Numbered from the stretch's first letter, positions 18,533 to 27,091 are shown. The stretch: DNA of 63,191 bases from an uncultured Alphaproteobacteria bacterium (GCA_944392205.1 CALXVV010000041.1:1-63191); one strand, 5' to 3'. The notes: generated by a model not told the origin, from the letters alone. Numbers and translations are program-made.

Positions 18533-18550
18533 GCCTGATTGGATGAAGGG

Positions 18551-18581
18551 AAAAAGCCTGCTTGAGAAAGCAGGCTTTTTT
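18551..18581 (+). terminator. Rho-independent terminator after the beta-barrel gene
   Basis: The stem AAGCCTGCTT/AAGCAGGCTT with loop GAGA is followed by a run of T. It is also the last clearly alphaproteobacterial element before the Bacteroidota-like islet. Confidence 0.9.
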
Positions 18582-18602
18582 GTGTGTCGGTGATTTAAAA
18601 AT

Positions 18603-18646
18603 ACAACAGCCGCCTCCTGATCCCGAAGGGTCAGTGTGACGGCTGC
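18603..18646 (-). terminator. Compound hairpin terminator downstream of the imported barrel gene
   Basis: Nested pairs CAGCCG (18607-18612) with CGGCTG (18640-18645), and CTGATCCC with GGGTCAG around a GAA loop. On the minus strand it is followed by TATTTTTAAA. It sits 25 bases past the stop of the gene at 18671-19375. Confidence 0.65.
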
Positions 18647-18670
18647 TGCTGTAGAATAATATCGGATGGG

Positions 18671-19375
18671 TTATTTTATTTTGTATAAAGCCCATCCAAG
18701 ACGGATACCTCCGTAGAAATGTCCCCACTCACGATCCAACGGTCCGTCGATCTTGTAGACCTTGGTTCCATTGGAGTGGAATGTTCCGGTTGGCATCTCT
18801 TTTCCCCAGCTGGGAGTTAAGCGACAGCCACCGTAGAATTCCACGTAGAGCCGAGGCTCTTTCCGTGAGGGCTTCCACTTCAGGTCAAACTCTGCGATTG
18901 CAGAGAAGGCCATTCTGGGGCAAGCCAGAGCAAGTTTTACACCCTGAGGCTTTTCCGGATCGGTTGATGCTCCGCACCACATATCCTGCTCACTAGCTCC
19001 TACACCCAATTTGAGAGCAGGAATGAACAAAGAGGCAGCGTGGTAGCGACCGAGGTTCTGCTTGGCATATGCTTCCACAGCGAAACGGTTACCCGCTTCA
19101 AGCTGTCCGCCAAACTCAAACCCTCCGTTTCGCCCCAACTGGTAGCCCAGAGAGGCTGTGCCGTTCACATCTTTTCCATAGCTTGCGCCGACGGTGATAT
19201 GAAGGCCGCGAAATCCGTTTTCAACCTGGGGAGCTACGGTTTTTACACCTTTGTGGCTCTCTTTGGTCTCTTTCACGAGATTGTTGTACTCTGCGTCAGA
19301 GACTAGGTTTATGTTCTGGCTGTATCCGGTTACTGCTGCAAACATGAGTGCTGCAGCAAAAATGAGTTTTTTCAT
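18671..19375 (-). CDS. Outer-membrane beta-barrel-like protein of Bacteroidota type
   Basis: A 234-residue protein with signal peptide MKKLIFAAALMFAAVTGYSQ, a Bacteroidota-like ending, then glycine- and aromatic-rich beta strands (YVEFYGGCRL, HFYGGIRLGWALYKIK). I do not know the family. A longer frame begins at 19456, overlapping the stop of the upstream lipoprotein gene, but a stem-loop (19393-19441) and the leader AAAAAACCCAAAAAA lie directly before the ATG at 19375, so this start is preferred. There is no Shine-Dalgarno sequence, unlike the core genes around it. It is probably of foreign origin. Confidence 0.7.
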   Translation of the reverse strand: MKKLIFAAALMFAAVTGYSQNINLVSDAEYNNLVKETKESHKGVKTVAPQVENGFRGLHITVGASYGKDVNGTASLGYQLGRNGGFEFGGQLEAGNRFAVEAYAKQNLGRYHAASLFIPALKLGVGASEQDMWCGASTDPEKPQGVKLALACPRMAFSAIAEFDLKWKPSRKEPRLYVEFYGGCRLTPSWGKEMPTGTFHSNGTKVYKIDGPLDREWGHFYGGIRLGWALYKIK

Positions 19376-19392
19376 TTTTTTGGGTTTTTTAT

Positions 19393-19441
19393 GCCCCAAC
19401 CATTCGCTTTTGACAATGACGTCTGAGCTAGCGGTTGGGGC
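19393..19441 (-). promoter_or_regulatory. Stem-loop between the two imported genes
   Basis: GCCCCAACC (19393-19401) and GGTTGGGGC (19433-19441) are perfect inverted repeats, with CGCT/AGCG adding inner pairs. On the minus strand it is followed by ATAAAAAACCC. It may act as a partial terminator or an mRNA processing site between the lipoprotein gene and the barrel gene. Confidence 0.5.
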
Positions 19442-19455
19442 GGGTGATTGATTCA

Positions 19456-21438
19456 TTATTTCAAAATTAATTTCGAGTTGTTTGCCAGCTCGAAAGTGGT
19501 CGTTTCGTCCTCACTGTCATAAACACCACTTCCCTGGTAGGGGTTGCGGAGCTTGGCAGTGGTCGACGTCGAAACGGCCGAAACGGCAGTGTAGTACGTG
19601 TGGTCGATTGTGTAGTACGTGTACACGTTCTCCTCAATCAACACGCTTCCTGCAACAAATGTTCCGTTTTTATACACCATTGCCAGGGGCATGGTCGGCA
19701 GGTTCTTACCGCTCGTGTTCTCGCGATAAATCTCAGCACCCGTGGTTTCGTCATAAGCGACGAAAAGGGTGTTATTCTTATCGGTGAGTGACTCAAACCA
19801 TGCGCAGATCGGGGTTGCATTCCAATCCGTGCGGTTCGAATCATAACGGTCAGTCTGGTCTGCGCGGACCAGCTTGTAGCCTTCAATGGTGTAGGGCACT
19901 ACGGCCTTCTTCAGCGTGATGACAGTCTCGTCCGAAGACTTCACAGCATTACGCGAAGCGGTGTAGTTGAGAGTGTAGGGACGCGTCTTGTAGACGTTGT
20001 CCGTGGTTACGTTGCCTGCAACAGGAGCTGTACCAGAAACGGCGACCTCAGACATTTCTACGCCATACTCATGACCGTTGTATACGACAACAAAGTTATC
20101 GTTCTTGGTCACTTTCACGGTATTGCTGATACCGTTCGTATAGTAGAACACATCCTGACGGCTGAACGACGTGAATTTTACATTGTTTACCGTCGAGGTT
20201 TTCGTTTCTGTCCAGTTTCCAGGGTTGTTAACATGCGAGCTGAGTTCAAGGGTCTCAACGATCTTCGTCTGATCTTCTCCAGCGACGAGCGAAATTCCCG
20301 AAGGAGCCGTGAACCGGATATCCTCCTTCTCGTGAAGAATGATATAAACGATTCCGTTCTCCTCCTTTTCAAACTCTGCGTATACACGCAGGGTCTGACG
20401 GATTTCCTTCGTATCAGCAGCCATATCGATATTGTCACAAACCAGCTTGAAGTAAGCCGTGTTCAGGATATCAATATTCTCGGCCGAGTTGTCGACAACC
20501 TTAATATCACCATTGCTGGTGACATAGAGGTCATCATAGATGACGCGAGCCGTGTGGGCCGAACCTTCGTCTTCAAACGATACGGTAGCCGGCATGTCCA
20601 CGCTAGCCGTGAAGCTAACGATGTTCATGACAACATTTGCCGTGCCGTTGGTGACGTTGGCGTCAGCGCCGTAGGCCAGCTGAGTGAGTTCCTCCGCATC
20701 CTCAATGCCTCCACACTCCAGAGTTGCGTGATAGGCAACTCTGATAGGTGAGGTTTCTACCACAGAGCCGTTTACCTTGATGGTTTTAATTATCTCAACC
20801 TCATCGGCCGAGATAATCGTGGCATCACTGTATTCCACCGTGCGAACGTCGTTCTCAACTATTGAAATCTCAACGGGATATTCAAAGCTTTCACGGTCAG
20901 AGATAACCATGTCTGCATAAAGAATGTTCCCGCTGATATTTTTGATCTTGAGCACACTCGGCTGCGGGGTGCAGCAAGTGAGTGCAGCAACGGCTCCATC
21001 TTCAACGAATTTTGAGTGGCAGTAAGTTTTGCCATTCTCGTTGAAGTATACCTTGTCACAATTCTGCAGGGTGACCGTAGCCACCATCATGGTGCCGGCA
21101 AGGTCAAATTTACCATCAACATAGCTGATGGTGGAGTTCTGCAGCTCTTCAGCGATTGCTCGCTTCAGAGTCACTTCACTCACATTGATCTTGTGCTCAG
21201 CAACGTAGGCATGACGCTCGATTTCCTCGTCATTCTTCAGGAGAATCGCGTCGTGGTCGTCCAGGACCTTGCTACCAGCCAACTCGGCACCAACGTGCTC
21301 GGTGATGAGCTCGTAGGTGTCCGGATCTGGGGTAGGTGTACCACCATTGTCCCAACCCTCTGCAATGATGTCCTTCTCGCAAGAAGCGAAACCTAAAGTC
21401 ATGGCGATCATCATCGTAACAAAAATGAGATTTTTCAT
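19456..21438 (-). CDS. Large Bacteroidota-type surface lipoprotein of unknown function
   Basis: A 660-residue protein with a lipoprotein signal (LGFASC, lipidated Cys at residue 20) followed at once by acidic EKD. This resembles the Bacteroidota lipoprotein export signal that sends lipoproteins to the cell surface. A Thr/Pro linker (GTPTPDPD) leads to several hundred residues of beta-sandwich-like repeats, with similar strand patterns recurring (for example FTSFSRQDVFYY and TRPYTLNYTASRNAV). No enzymatic motif is seen. The ATG at 21438 lies behind an AT-rich leader without a Shine-Dalgarno sequence. Codon use (many GCC, ACC, AAC, GTC) differs from the neighbouring core genes. Confidence 0.75.
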   Translation of the reverse strand: MKNLIFVTMMIAMTLGFASCEKDIIAEGWDNGGTPTPDPDTYELITEHVGAELAGSKVLDDHDAILLKNDEEIERHAYVAEHKINVSEVTLKRAIAEELQNSTISYVDGKFDLAGTMMVATVTLQNCDKVYFNENGKTYCHSKFVEDGAVAALTCCTPQPSVLKIKNISGNILYADMVISDRESFEYPVEISIVENDVRTVEYSDATIISADEVEIIKTIKVNGSVVETSPIRVAYHATLECGGIEDAEELTQLAYGADANVTNGTANVVMNIVSFTASVDMPATVSFEDEGSAHTARVIYDDLYVTSNGDIKVVDNSAENIDILNTAYFKLVCDNIDMAADTKEIRQTLRVYAEFEKEENGIVYIILHEKEDIRFTAPSGISLVAGEDQTKIVETLELSSHVNNPGNWTETKTSTVNNVKFTSFSRQDVFYYTNGISNTVKVTKNDNFVVVYNGHEYGVEMSEVAVSGTAPVAGNVTTDNVYKTRPYTLNYTASRNAVKSSDETVITLKKAVVPYTIEGYKLVRADQTDRYDSNRTDWNATPICAWFESLTDKNNTLFVAYDETTGAEIYRENTSGKNLPTMPLAMVYKNGTFVAGSVLIEENVYTYYTIDHTYYTAVSAVSTSTTAKLRNPYQGSGVYDSEDETTTFELANNSKLILK

Positions 21439-22052
21439 AGTTGTGTATTTTTTAAATTATTATTTCGTTAGTTCCGTGCCGCTAACACGGTTGTATATAA
21501 TGGTTGCCACTTCTCTCTACACTATAAATCAATCATATCTATTCCCAAATCGCTCAAACACGTTAGTTTGAGAAAAATGAAAAAGTTAGATTTTACAGTA
21601 ATAGTTATAATGGCTTCTAAAGTTAATAGTTGTACAATTTTAGTTATAGCATAAATTGCTAGTTTTGACAACAAAAAAAGCCGTTTGAGGGTTGATTTTT
21701 AAGCGTTTTTAAGCAAATTTTTACTTTTGACTCACAAATTTATTTTGGTGAAAATAGCCAAAAATAAGGTGAGGCAAGGAGTCGGGCTGAATCAAATCAA
21801 GGCTTTGCGAATCTTTGAGCGAATCGATGTTCTTTTTGTTTTGTCTATTTTGGCGCTCGTTTTGCTCTGAATCTCACCCTTGCGACTCGGGCATTTCCGA
21901 GTCGGGAGCAAATATCTAAAACTGTTGTTGAGATATGTTGAATTTTTGCTTGTAGAATCGGTTTTATTGTTATAATTTACTTGCGAATGTAATTTCATCG
22001 GGCGGATTTTTCTGCCTGATTTTTTCGTTAACCTTAAGGAGAAATCTAAACC
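21439..22052. other. 614-base intergenic region, no gene recognised
   Basis: The left part is the AT-rich leader of the lipoprotein gene, with an inverted repeat GTTAG/CTAAC near 21468-21486. The middle (about 21570-21780) is very AT-rich with no convincing open frame. The right part is the ppdK control region: a hairpin CGACTCGG/CCGAGTCG (21883-21904), a TATAAT at 21971-21976 and an attenuator-like hairpin at 21997-22025. Frames reading antisense through here and into ppdK are shadows. Confidence 0.6.
21971..22025 (+). promoter_or_regulatory. ppdK promoter -10 and attenuator-like leader hairpin
   Basis: TATAAT at 21971-21976 puts a transcript start near 21983; the -35 is unclear. Shortly after comes ATCGGGC (21997-22003), which pairs with GCCTGAT (22014-22020) with one wobble, followed by six T. 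This has the form of an intrinsic terminator lying before AAGGAG (22036-22041) and the ppdK ATG. Conditional termination is inferred. Confidence 0.5.
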
Positions 22053-24746
22053 ATGAGTAAATGGGTATATACATTTGGAAACGGCAAAGCCGAAGGCGAT
22101 GCCAGCATGAGAAATCTCCTGGGCGGAAAAGGCGCCAACCTCGCCGAAATGAATGTGGTTGGTTTGCCCGTTCCTCCGGGATTTACCGTTACAACAGAAG
22201 TTTGCACATACTACTACAACAATAACAAAACATATCCTGCCGACCTTAAAGATCAGGTTCGTGAAGCTGTTGCCGGCGTTGAGAAAATCATGGGCAAAAA
22301 ATTTGCCGATGCCAACAACCCGTTGCTCTTCTCTGTTCGTTCCGGCGCCCGCGTTTCTATGCCGGGTATGATGGATACCGTTTTGAACTTGGGCTTGAAC
22401 GATGAAACCGTTAAGGCTTTGGCTAAGGCTTCTGGCTCTGAGCGTTTTGCTTATGACTCTTATCGCCGCTTCCTGCAGATGTTCTCTGACGTGGTTTTGG
22501 GTGCCGATATTGAGGAATATGAAGGCGCTTTGGAAGCTATGAAGAAAGCTAAAGGCTACAAGTCTGATACTGATTTGACCGCTGAAGACCTCAAAGAATT
22601 GGTTAAAGAATACAAAGAAATCGGTAAGAGATTGGGTAAAGTTGTTCCGCAAGATCCTTGGGAGCAATTGTGGGCCGGTATCGGTGCCGTATTTGGTTCT
22701 TGGATGGCTGCCCGCGCTATTACCTATCGTAAATTGAACAATATTCCGGGTGACTGGGGTACTGCCGTTAACGTTCAGACCATGGTGTTCGGTAATGCCG
22801 GTGATGACTGCGCTACCGGTGTTTGCTTCTCTCGTGACCCCGCTACCGGTGAAAACGTTTACTACGGTGAATATCTGGTTAATGCACAAGGTGAAGACGT
22901 TGTGGCCGGTATTCGTACTCCGCAACCGATGGCTTCTAAGGGTGACGGCACCTCTTTGGAGGAAAAATGGCCGCATCTCTACAAAGAGCTGGTTGATGTT
23001 CGTAACAACCTCGAAGCTCACTACAAAGACATGCAGGATATGGAATTCACCATTGAGCATGGCAAATTGTGGATGTTGCAATGCCGTAACGGTAAACGCA
23101 CTGCCGCTGCCGCTGTTCGTATGGCTGTTGAGATGGTTGAGGAAGGCTTGATCAACAAGGAAGAGGCTGTTATGCGCGTTGGTGCTGACCAGTTAGACCA
23201 GTTGTTGCACCCGATGCTTGACCCCAAAGCCAAGAAAAACGTTATTGCTACCGGTTTGCCGGCTTCTCCCGGTGCTGCCGTTGGCCGCGCTGTTTTCAAT
23301 GCTGAAGACGCTGAAGCTTGGGCTGCTAAAGGCGAGAAAGTTATCCTTATTCGTAACGAGACTTCTCCTGAGGATATTGGTGGTATGCACGCTTCTCAAG
23401 GTGTTATTACTGCCCGCGGCGGTATGACCTCTCACGCTGCCGTTGTTGCTCGCGGTATGGGTACTCCTTGCGTTTCCGGTTCTCATGAAATTCATATCGA
23501 CTATGCTAAGAAAACCATGACCACCGACAGCGGTGTTGTTGTTAAGGAAGGTGATTGGGTTTCTTTGGATGGTGCCAAAGGCCAGATTATCGAAGGTCAG
23601 GTTCCAACCGTTAAGGCTGACACCAACAGTGGTAACTGTGGTAAGTTGATGAGCTGGGTTGATGAAATCCGCACTTTGGAAATTCGTGCTAACGCTGAAA
23701 CTCCGAGAGATGCTCAAACAGCTCGTGATTTTGGTGCTCAGGGTATCGGTTTGGCCAGAACAGAGCATATGTTCTTTGATGCTGATCGTATTCCGGATAT
23801 GCGCGCTATGATTTTGGCTGACAACGAAGAAGGTCGCCGTGCGGCTTTGGCTCGTTTGTTGCCTTACCAGAAGCAAGACTTCAAAGATTTGTTCAAAATC
23901 ATGAACGGTCTGCCGGTTGTTATCCGTTTGTTGGATCCTCCTTTGCACGAGTTCTTGCCCAATACCGAGGCAGAAATGCAAGAATTGGCTAACAAGATGG
24001 GTATGACTCTGGAGAAAGTTAAACAGCGTGCTAACTCTTTGCATGAAGCTAACCCGATGCTTGGTCACCGTGGTTGCCGTTTGCCGATTACTTATCCGGA
24101 AATCTGCGAGATGCAGACCCGCGCTATTTTGGAAGCTGCTTTGGAATGTGCCGATGAAGGTATCAAAGTTTTGCCTGAAATCGAAGTTCCTCTGACAGGT
24201 TCTAAGAAAGAGCTCGACATTGTTAAAGAGATTATTGATACAACTGCCGAGAAAGTATTCGCCGAGAAAGGCAAGAAAGTTAAGTATGAAGTCGGTTCTA
24301 TGATTGAGCTGCCTCGTGCTGCTTTGAAGGCTGATGAATTGGCTCAGTCTGCTGAGTTCTTCGGCTTTGGTACTAACGACTTGACCCAAACAACTTTGGG
24401 TATGAGCCGTGATGATACCGGTGCTATTTTGGATGAATATCGCGCTCGCGGTGTTTATGTGGCTGATCCGTTTGCATCTATTGATGTTGAAGGTGTTGGC
24501 TGCTTGGTTAAAATGGCTTGTGAAAAAGCTCGCAGCTCTAATCCGAAGATTTGGTTGGGTGTTTGCGGTGAGCATGGTGGCGATCCGGCATCTATCGACT
24601 TCTTCCAGACTTGCGGCATGAACTATGTTTCTTGCTCTCCGTACCGTGTACCGGTTGCTCGTCTGGCTGCGGCTCAGGCTGCTGTTCGTCATAAAAATGA
24701 CAAGAACAACAGCAACGGTTCTTGCTGCTGCAAGAAAGCCTGCTAA
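22053..24746 (+). CDS. ppdK: Pyruvate, phosphate dikinase
   Basis: An 897-residue enzyme that interconverts pyruvate, ATP and phosphate with phosphoenolpyruvate, AMP and pyrophosphate; in fermenting bacteria it often serves glycolysis. The ATP-grasp domain starts with GGKGANLAEM. The phosphohistidine domain has GGMTSHAAVVARGMG with the catalytic His at residue 461. The TIM-barrel domain ends with GVCGEHGGDP, with the active Cys at 838. The C-terminal tail after HKNDKNNSNG ends in SCCCKKAC, an unusual cysteine cluster. It is single-gene: own promoter region upstream and two hairpins downstream. Confidence 0.97.
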   Translation: MSKWVYTFGNGKAEGDASMRNLLGGKGANLAEMNVVGLPVPPGFTVTTEVCTYYYNNNKTYPADLKDQVREAVAGVEKIMGKKFADANNPLLFSVRSGARVSMPGMMDTVLNLGLNDETVKALAKASGSERFAYDSYRRFLQMFSDVVLGADIEEYEGALEAMKKAKGYKSDTDLTAEDLKELVKEYKEIGKRLGKVVPQDPWEQLWAGIGAVFGSWMAARAITYRKLNNIPGDWGTAVNVQTMVFGNAGDDCATGVCFSRDPATGENVYYGEYLVNAQGEDVVAGIRTPQPMASKGDGTSLEEKWPHLYKELVDVRNNLEAHYKDMQDMEFTIEHGKLWMLQCRNGKRTAAAAVRMAVEMVEEGLINKEEAVMRVGADQLDQLLHPMLDPKAKKNVIATGLPASPGAAVGRAVFNAEDAEAWAAKGEKVILIRNETSPEDIGGMHASQGVITARGGMTSHAAVVARGMGTPCVSGSHEIHIDYAKKTMTTDSGVVVKEGDWVSLDGAKGQIIEGQVPTVKADTNSGNCGKLMSWVDEIRTLEIRANAETPRDAQTARDFGAQGIGLARTEHMFFDADRIPDMRAMILADNEEGRRAALARLLPYQKQDFKDLFKIMNGLPVVIRLLDPPLHEFLPNTEAEMQELANKMGMTLEKVKQRANSLHEANPMLGHRGCRLPITYPEICEMQTRAILEAALECADEGIKVLPEIEVPLTGSKKELDIVKEIIDTTAEKVFAEKGKKVKYEVGSMIELPRAALKADELAQSAEFFGFGTNDLTQTTLGMSRDDTGAILDEYRARGVYVADPFASIDVEGVGCLVKMACEKARSSNPKIWLGVCGEHGGDPASIDFFQTCGMNYVSCSPYRVPVARLAAAQAAVRHKNDKNNSNGSCCCKKAC

Positions 24747-24750
24747 TTAA

Positions 24751-24812
24751 AATCTGTTTGACAGATTTTAGAAATGAAAAAAAGCGTCTGATGAAAATCA
24801 GGCGCTTTTTTT
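24751..24812 (+). terminator. Tandem hairpins ending the ppdK transcript
   Basis: AAAATCTGT-TTG-ACAGATTTT (24751-24771) is followed by AAAAAGCGTCTGA against TCAGGCGCTTTTT (to 24812) with a T-run. The second is a good rho-independent terminator; the first may stabilise the 3' end. Confidence 0.88.
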
Positions 24813-24831
24813 GCGGCTTCAGGTTGGGTGT

Positions 24832-24860
24832 TGACTTTTTGTCAAATTCTGCTATCCTTG
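24832..24860 (+). promoter_or_regulatory. Candidate promoter of the orphan gene at 24917
   Basis: TTGACT, 16 bases, then TATCCT resembles a sigma-70 promoter. The same bases also read TTG-N19-TATCCTTG, one mismatch from the Bacteroidota TAnnTTTG motif at the right distance. The sequence alone does not decide between them. Confidence 0.4.
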
Positions 24861-24916
24861 TCGCATCAAAAGATATTACTTTATATATAATTTTTAACCA
24901 AAAAAATTAAAAAGCT

Positions 24917-25585
24917 ATGGGAACGTATATCAATGGCGCATATTTTGCTGGAATCCAGGGAGTGCCGGAAGGTGATAGTCATGCAGAAAAGTTCCGAACG
25001 AGGGAAGAAAAAATAGCTTATTTTTTGAAGAAAGAGCTTCAGAAATTCTGCTGCGAAAATAAAGTGCCGGAGGGAGGCACCCTGAATATTGCCGTAGGTT
25101 TGTATGGTCTGGGCGTGACGGTTAATGGTCGAGGTAAGGCGAAGTATCGGGTAAAAACTTCGCTCAACGCGACCACAAGGCGGGAGCGAATTTATCGCTC
25201 GGAGAGCTATGTCGTTCGCAAAGAGGAAGGAAGATTCTTTGTTGAGCCCCTTCTTGCTGATGAGGAGTGGTTGCAGGTTGAGAAAGTCGAAGAGGCTTTT
25301 CTCGCAATCTGCAAAGACAAATCCTGGGAGAATGGTGTACGGCCGTATCTCTGTAAGTTTGAGCAGGAGGACGGATTTAAGTGCATGGCTCTTGCAACAG
25401 TGGCTAAGGATGGCGAAGACAACGAGCATCAGCTGTTGTGCTTGGTGACAAATGGTCTCGTTATGCTTGATGCCGGAGCCAAACTGACGCCGGTGCCGCT
25501 GAACAAAACACTTCTCCGCGTGGCGGATTGCGTATTCCGCCTTGATGTTGGGGAGAAGGGGCTGAGAGCTTTGGTTAGGGCTTAA
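24917..25585 (+). CDS. Orphan protein, paralogue of the 25794 gene
   Basis: A 222-residue soluble protein with no signal or membrane segment and no family I recognise. It shares a diverged pattern with the product of 25794-26519: LQKFCCENKVPEGG against LQEFCNNPENKVQAG, KVEEAFLAI against KVQKAFQRI, and LLCLVTNGLVML against LLCLMDNGRIVE. The ATG follows an AT-rich leader (AACCAAAAAAATT) without Shine-Dalgarno. It has its own promoter candidate and terminator, and its codon use is less AT-biased than that of the core genes. Horizontal acquisition is inferred. Confidence 0.7.
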   Translation: MGTYINGAYFAGIQGVPEGDSHAEKFRTREEKIAYFLKKELQKFCCENKVPEGGTLNIAVGLYGLGVTVNGRGKAKYRVKTSLNATTRRERIYRSESYVVRKEEGRFFVEPLLADEEWLQVEKVEEAFLAICKDKSWENGVRPYLCKFEQEDGFKCMALATVAKDGEDNEHQLLCLVTNGLVMLDAGAKLTPVPLNKTLLRVADCVFRLDVGEKGLRALVRA

Positions 25586-25605
25586 TCCTTCTAAAAATGT
25601 CTGAT

Positions 25606-25641
25606 CGGGCGCTGCTTTGAAAAAAGCGGCGTCCTTTTTTT
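25606..25641 (+). terminator. Terminator after the first orphan paralogue
   Basis: GGGCGCTGCTTT and AAAGCGGCGTCC pair around GAAA, followed by seven T. Confidence 0.85.
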
Positions 25642-25659
25642 ATGTCCATACATAAATTT

Positions 25660-25695
25660 TGATGTTTTGCTATTTAGTATATTGACTAATTTTGT
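25660..25695 (+). promoter_or_regulatory. Bacteroidota-like promoter before the orphan pair
   Basis: TAATTTTG (about 25686-25693) fits the Bacteroidota -7 consensus TAnnTTTG exactly, with a TTTG 17 bases upstream (consensus spacing is slightly longer). It lies about 100 bases before the ATG at 25794. Functional only if recognised by the local sigma factor. Confidence 0.35.
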
Positions 25696-25793
25696 CTAAA
25701 GTTGTAAATTGTAAAGTATCTGAAAAAAATTATGTTAGATTTATTAACCCGATGTGCAGATAGCATTTTGTACATCACAAAAACCCAAATACT

Positions 25794-26519
25794 ATGGAAA
25801 ATTTGAACAAAATCCCAACGGTTCTTCATCCGGACGGATTGCCTAAACCGAAATGTAAATCTCGTAAAAACAGAGACCTCGTCGATTGTTTTATCAATGG
25901 GGTTGGATTGCAAGAATTTTGCAACAATCCTGAAAACAAAGTACAAGCCGGCATGCTGATGCAAATCTGCTGCAGCCAGGAGAATAAGTATTATACACTT
26001 TCTTCGGGAGAGTTTATTGATACTTTCCGGATTAATTTGTTTCCTAATGAGGGACTGCGCCTTTATAAAATGGGCCGTTTTATCAATCGTCCGAGCTGCC
26101 AGTCCGAAATCCATACCTTCTATACTGCCACTTTCTGGGTGACCTTTGAGGAAGGGTACTGGGAAGCAGAAGAGCTTCTTCCTGATGACGGACAGCTTTC
26201 TCCTGACAAGGTGCAGAAAGCATTCCAGCGGATTGCTGAGCTCAAAGAGCTGACCTTGTTAGGGACAAAGCCACAGATCTCTTCAGTACGTTTGGCAGTC
26301 CAAGGGACGTCTACTTTTGAGACCAAGGCTTGGGCTCAGAAGTTTACGACCCCTGAGGGCGAGGAGAAGTCTCTTCTTTGCCTCATGGACAACGGACGCA
26401 TTGTGGAAGTTTCTTCAGCAGAGCTGTCTGTGTGCGAGCCTTGCAAAGATGCTGTTCTGCGGACCAAGTTTAATTGGTTCTCGTGGGATGGCTTTATGTA
26501 TAACAGATTAAAAGATTAG
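25794..26519 (+). CDS. Orphan protein, paralogue of the 24917 gene
   Basis: A 241-residue soluble protein, family unknown, related to the product of 24917-25585 over most of its length (shared LQ-FC, NKV, KV--AF--I and LLCL--NG positions). It has many cysteines (for example CFINGVGLQEFC, QICCSQ, CEPCKDA), but no clear zinc-binding CxxC pair series. The leader reads CACAAAAACCCAAATACT directly before the ATG, without Shine-Dalgarno. The stop is 3 bases before the next ATG, so it forms an operon with 26523-27089. Confidence 0.7.
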   Translation: MENLNKIPTVLHPDGLPKPKCKSRKNRDLVDCFINGVGLQEFCNNPENKVQAGMLMQICCSQENKYYTLSSGEFIDTFRINLFPNEGLRLYKMGRFINRPSCQSEIHTFYTATFWVTFEEGYWEAEELLPDDGQLSPDKVQKAFQRIAELKELTLLGTKPQISSVRLAVQGTSTFETKAWAQKFTTPEGEEKSLLCLMDNGRIVEVSSAELSVCEPCKDAVLRTKFNWFSWDGFMYNRLKD

Positions 26520-26522
26520 GCC

Positions 26523-27089
26523 ATGAATATAAAATTGTTTTTTAATCTGTATGCTGGGGCACGTACGGATGCAGAGTTCAGGCAAGTACTTTCTCTGCTT
26601 TTGAAAGAAAGCACGGAGAATGCTGATCTGAAAGGGATTGCCAAAGGTCTGCAGGACTATCCTGAACTTCTGAAAGGGAAGGAAAAAGAGTTTATAGCTT
26701 TGTTTGACAAGGCTATGCAACAATTTCTCGAACCCAAGGAAGGGGAAGGGGTGGTAAAGCAAACAACAATTTTTAGCTTTCTGCCGGTGTTTGAACTTCC
26801 TGTGATGCTGGAGTTTATGTTCCAAACGGCAGGCCCGGCTTGGGATGTAGGTTTTGCCAAGAAAATGGTGAAGCTGTTTGGCATTGCCCATGCCAGTTTT
26901 TCTCGTCAGGAAGTGGGGCACTTCTTTTTGGAGGTGTTGCCCAAACTGGCGGAAAAGTACCCATTAACCATGCGGGCGCTTTTCACCGAAATCCAAATCC
27001 GCAACCGCAACGCACTCAAGGTCGGAGCCGTGACGGATATTTGGGTTCAGCTTGAAGAGGTCTACGGAGCTCTTCAGAAAAAACATTAA
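26523..27089 (+). CDS. Orphan helical protein of the same islet
   Basis: A 188-residue, mainly alpha-helical soluble protein without signal peptide or known motif. Helices such as EFRQVLSLLLKEST and KEKEFIALFDKAMQQFL suggest a helical repeat or bundle. It starts 3 bases after the previous stop with no ribosome site of its own, so it probably depends on translational coupling. A terminator follows at once. The function is unknown; its tie to the upstream paralogue is by operon only. Confidence 0.65.
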   Translation: MNIKLFFNLYAGARTDAEFRQVLSLLLKESTENADLKGIAKGLQDYPELLKGKEKEFIALFDKAMQQFLEPKEGEGVVKQTTIFSFLPVFELPVMLEFMFQTAGPAWDVGFAKKMVKLFGIAHASFSRQEVGHFFLEVLPKLAEKYPLTMRALFTEIQIRNRNALKVGAVTDIWVQLEEVYGALQKKH

Positions 27090-27091
27090 AA

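Noticed and set aside
23193-24692. A 499-residue open frame antisense to ppdK, and another of 429 residues at 21792-23081
   Set aside because: They mirror the strongly biased codons of ppdK, have no ribosome site, and resemble no protein pattern; they are shadow frames.
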